Part shown: one piece after another, positions 4,972 through 5,627 of the stretch | Layout of the letters: every line of letters starts with the position of its first letter | Numbering within the stretch: position 1 is the stretch's first letter | Source: Bacillota bacterium | Lineage (GTDB): Bacteria > Bacillota > Bacilli > Alicyclobacillales > Alicyclobacillaceae | Assembly: GCA_021820805.1 (NCBI GenBank) | Contig: JAKADF010000261.1 | Location: 1-5,627, forward strand | Direction: 5' to 3' | DNA: 5,627 bases | Translations under genes and position numbers: made by a program | The notes under the pieces: generated by a model | Seen by the model: only the letters and a program-made list of their open reading frames with translations | Database searches by the model: none | What the model was told of the DNA's origin: nothing

Positions 4972-5627
4972 ATGATTTCACGAAGGGTAGTTCAAACAGC
5001 CTTGGGAATAATCTGGTTTATTGACGGCTTGCTTCAATTAAAACCCCAAATGTTTACACCAGCGTTTATCAAACAGGTTATCTTGCCTACAGGTCAAGGT
5101 GAACCACATTGGGTGTCATCGATAGTAAATTGGGGTGCGGGTATTACGATTGGGCATATTGCACTTTGGAATGCAATTTTTGCAGTGATTCAATTGGGGA
5201 TTGGATTGGCGTTGATACTTAATTACAAAACTAAGGCAACAATTATCACCTCCTTAGTCTGGAGTGCCCTTGTATGGAGCTTCGGTGAAGGATTTGGTCA
5301 GATCCTAACGGGGCAAACATTACTTTTAAATGGCGCGCCTGGTGCAGTATTTATTTACGGACTCATCGGGATCGCAATTTGGACAGATAAAGATCGTGAG
5401 CCATCGGCATGGAGTCCACGAGGCATACGATTTGCTCAATTATCCTTGGCAGGACTCTTTGCATTTGGATGCGTTTTACATTTCCAAGGAAGTTATTTAA
5501 CGGCAACAGGTCTTTCACAAGCGGTTGCTGTACCATGGCTTGCTGATGCAATTGGAAAGCAGGGAGCTATGGTTTCAGTCATTATGGGACTTGTCGAATT
5601 GGTAATTGCGGTTATGTTGATTGTCAA
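4972..5627 (+). CDS. Polytopic membrane protein of unknown function, 3'-partial
   Basis: The 218 residues before the window edge hold about six hydrophobic segments (near 6-22, 61-83, 88-105, 121-137, 152-169 and 199-218). Conserved-looking loop motifs are IDGLLQLKPQMFTPAF (17-32), WSFGEGFGQILTG (102-114) and GAPGAV (121-126). I do not recognise a named family. The arrangement recalls small DoxX-like integral membrane proteins, but that is impression rather than evidence. Start: the ATG at 4972 follows GGATGGGTG (4957-4965) at six bases. An in-frame GTG at 4963 lies inside that site and is less likely. Proximity to the copper proteins hints at, but does not show, a link to respiration or metal handling. 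It is separated from the sulfocyanin-like gene by 411 bases and probably has its own promoter. Confidence 0.8.
   Translation, partial: MISRRVVQTALGIIWFIDGLLQLKPQMFTPAFIKQVILPTGQGEPHWVSSIVNWGAGITIGHIALWNAIFAVIQLGIGLALILNYKTKATIITSLVWSALVWSFGEGFGQILTGQTLLLNGAPGAVFIYGLIGIAIWTDKDREPSAWSPRGIRFAQLSLAGLFAFGCVLHFQGSYLTATGLSQAVAVPWLADAIGKQGAMVSVIMGLVELVIAVMLIV

Overview
The window looks like chromosomal DNA from a Gram-positive (Firmicutes-type) bacterium, most plausibly an acidophile of the Alicyclobacillus/Sulfobacillus kind. The reasons are moderate-to-low GC, strong GGAGG-type Shine-Dalgarno sites with frequent GTG starts, lipoprotein-anchored rather than periplasmic copper proteins, and a sulfocyanin-like blue copper protein, a family known mainly from acidophiles. 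The taxonomic placement is inference. All genes read on the + strand, and the first and last are cut by the window edges.

Layout: (1) 2-676, the C-terminal part of a diguanylate cyclase with intact GGDEF and I-site motifs. (2) 677-1188, a gap whose last 100 bases hold a compact control region: a TTGACG/TACTAT promoter with a 17-bp spacer, bracketed by two copies of a 21-bp palindrome whose centres lie 52 bp apart. (3) 1189-2474, a two-gene operon of a Fur-superfamily metalloregulator (Zur-like ligand pattern) and an overlapping multi-spanning membrane protein resembling NicO/UreH-type metal transporters. (4) 2614-3673, a copper nitrite reductase lipoprotein (NirK, AniA-like) preceded by a TGTGA-N6-TCACG Fnr/Crp-type box centred exactly 41.5 bp upstream of the start predicted from an extended -10. 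(5) 4016-4560, a sulfocyanin-like lipoprotein whose frame is broken in a T6 run; three of its four copper ligands lie after the break. (6) 4561-4971, a gap with a perfect TATAAT followed at once by a long predicted RNA hairpin. (7) 4972-end, the start of an unrecognised polytopic membrane protein.

Taken together, the centre of the window looks like a small copper-dependent nitrite-reduction locus: a surface-anchored NirK, probably induced by an Fnr/Crp-family activator, beside a blue copper protein that could be its electron donor. It sits next to a self-regulated metal-sensing operon. The donor-acceptor pairing and any link between the metal operon and the copper enzymes are inferred from proximity only. 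No RNA genes, CRISPR arrays or insertion sequences were seen.
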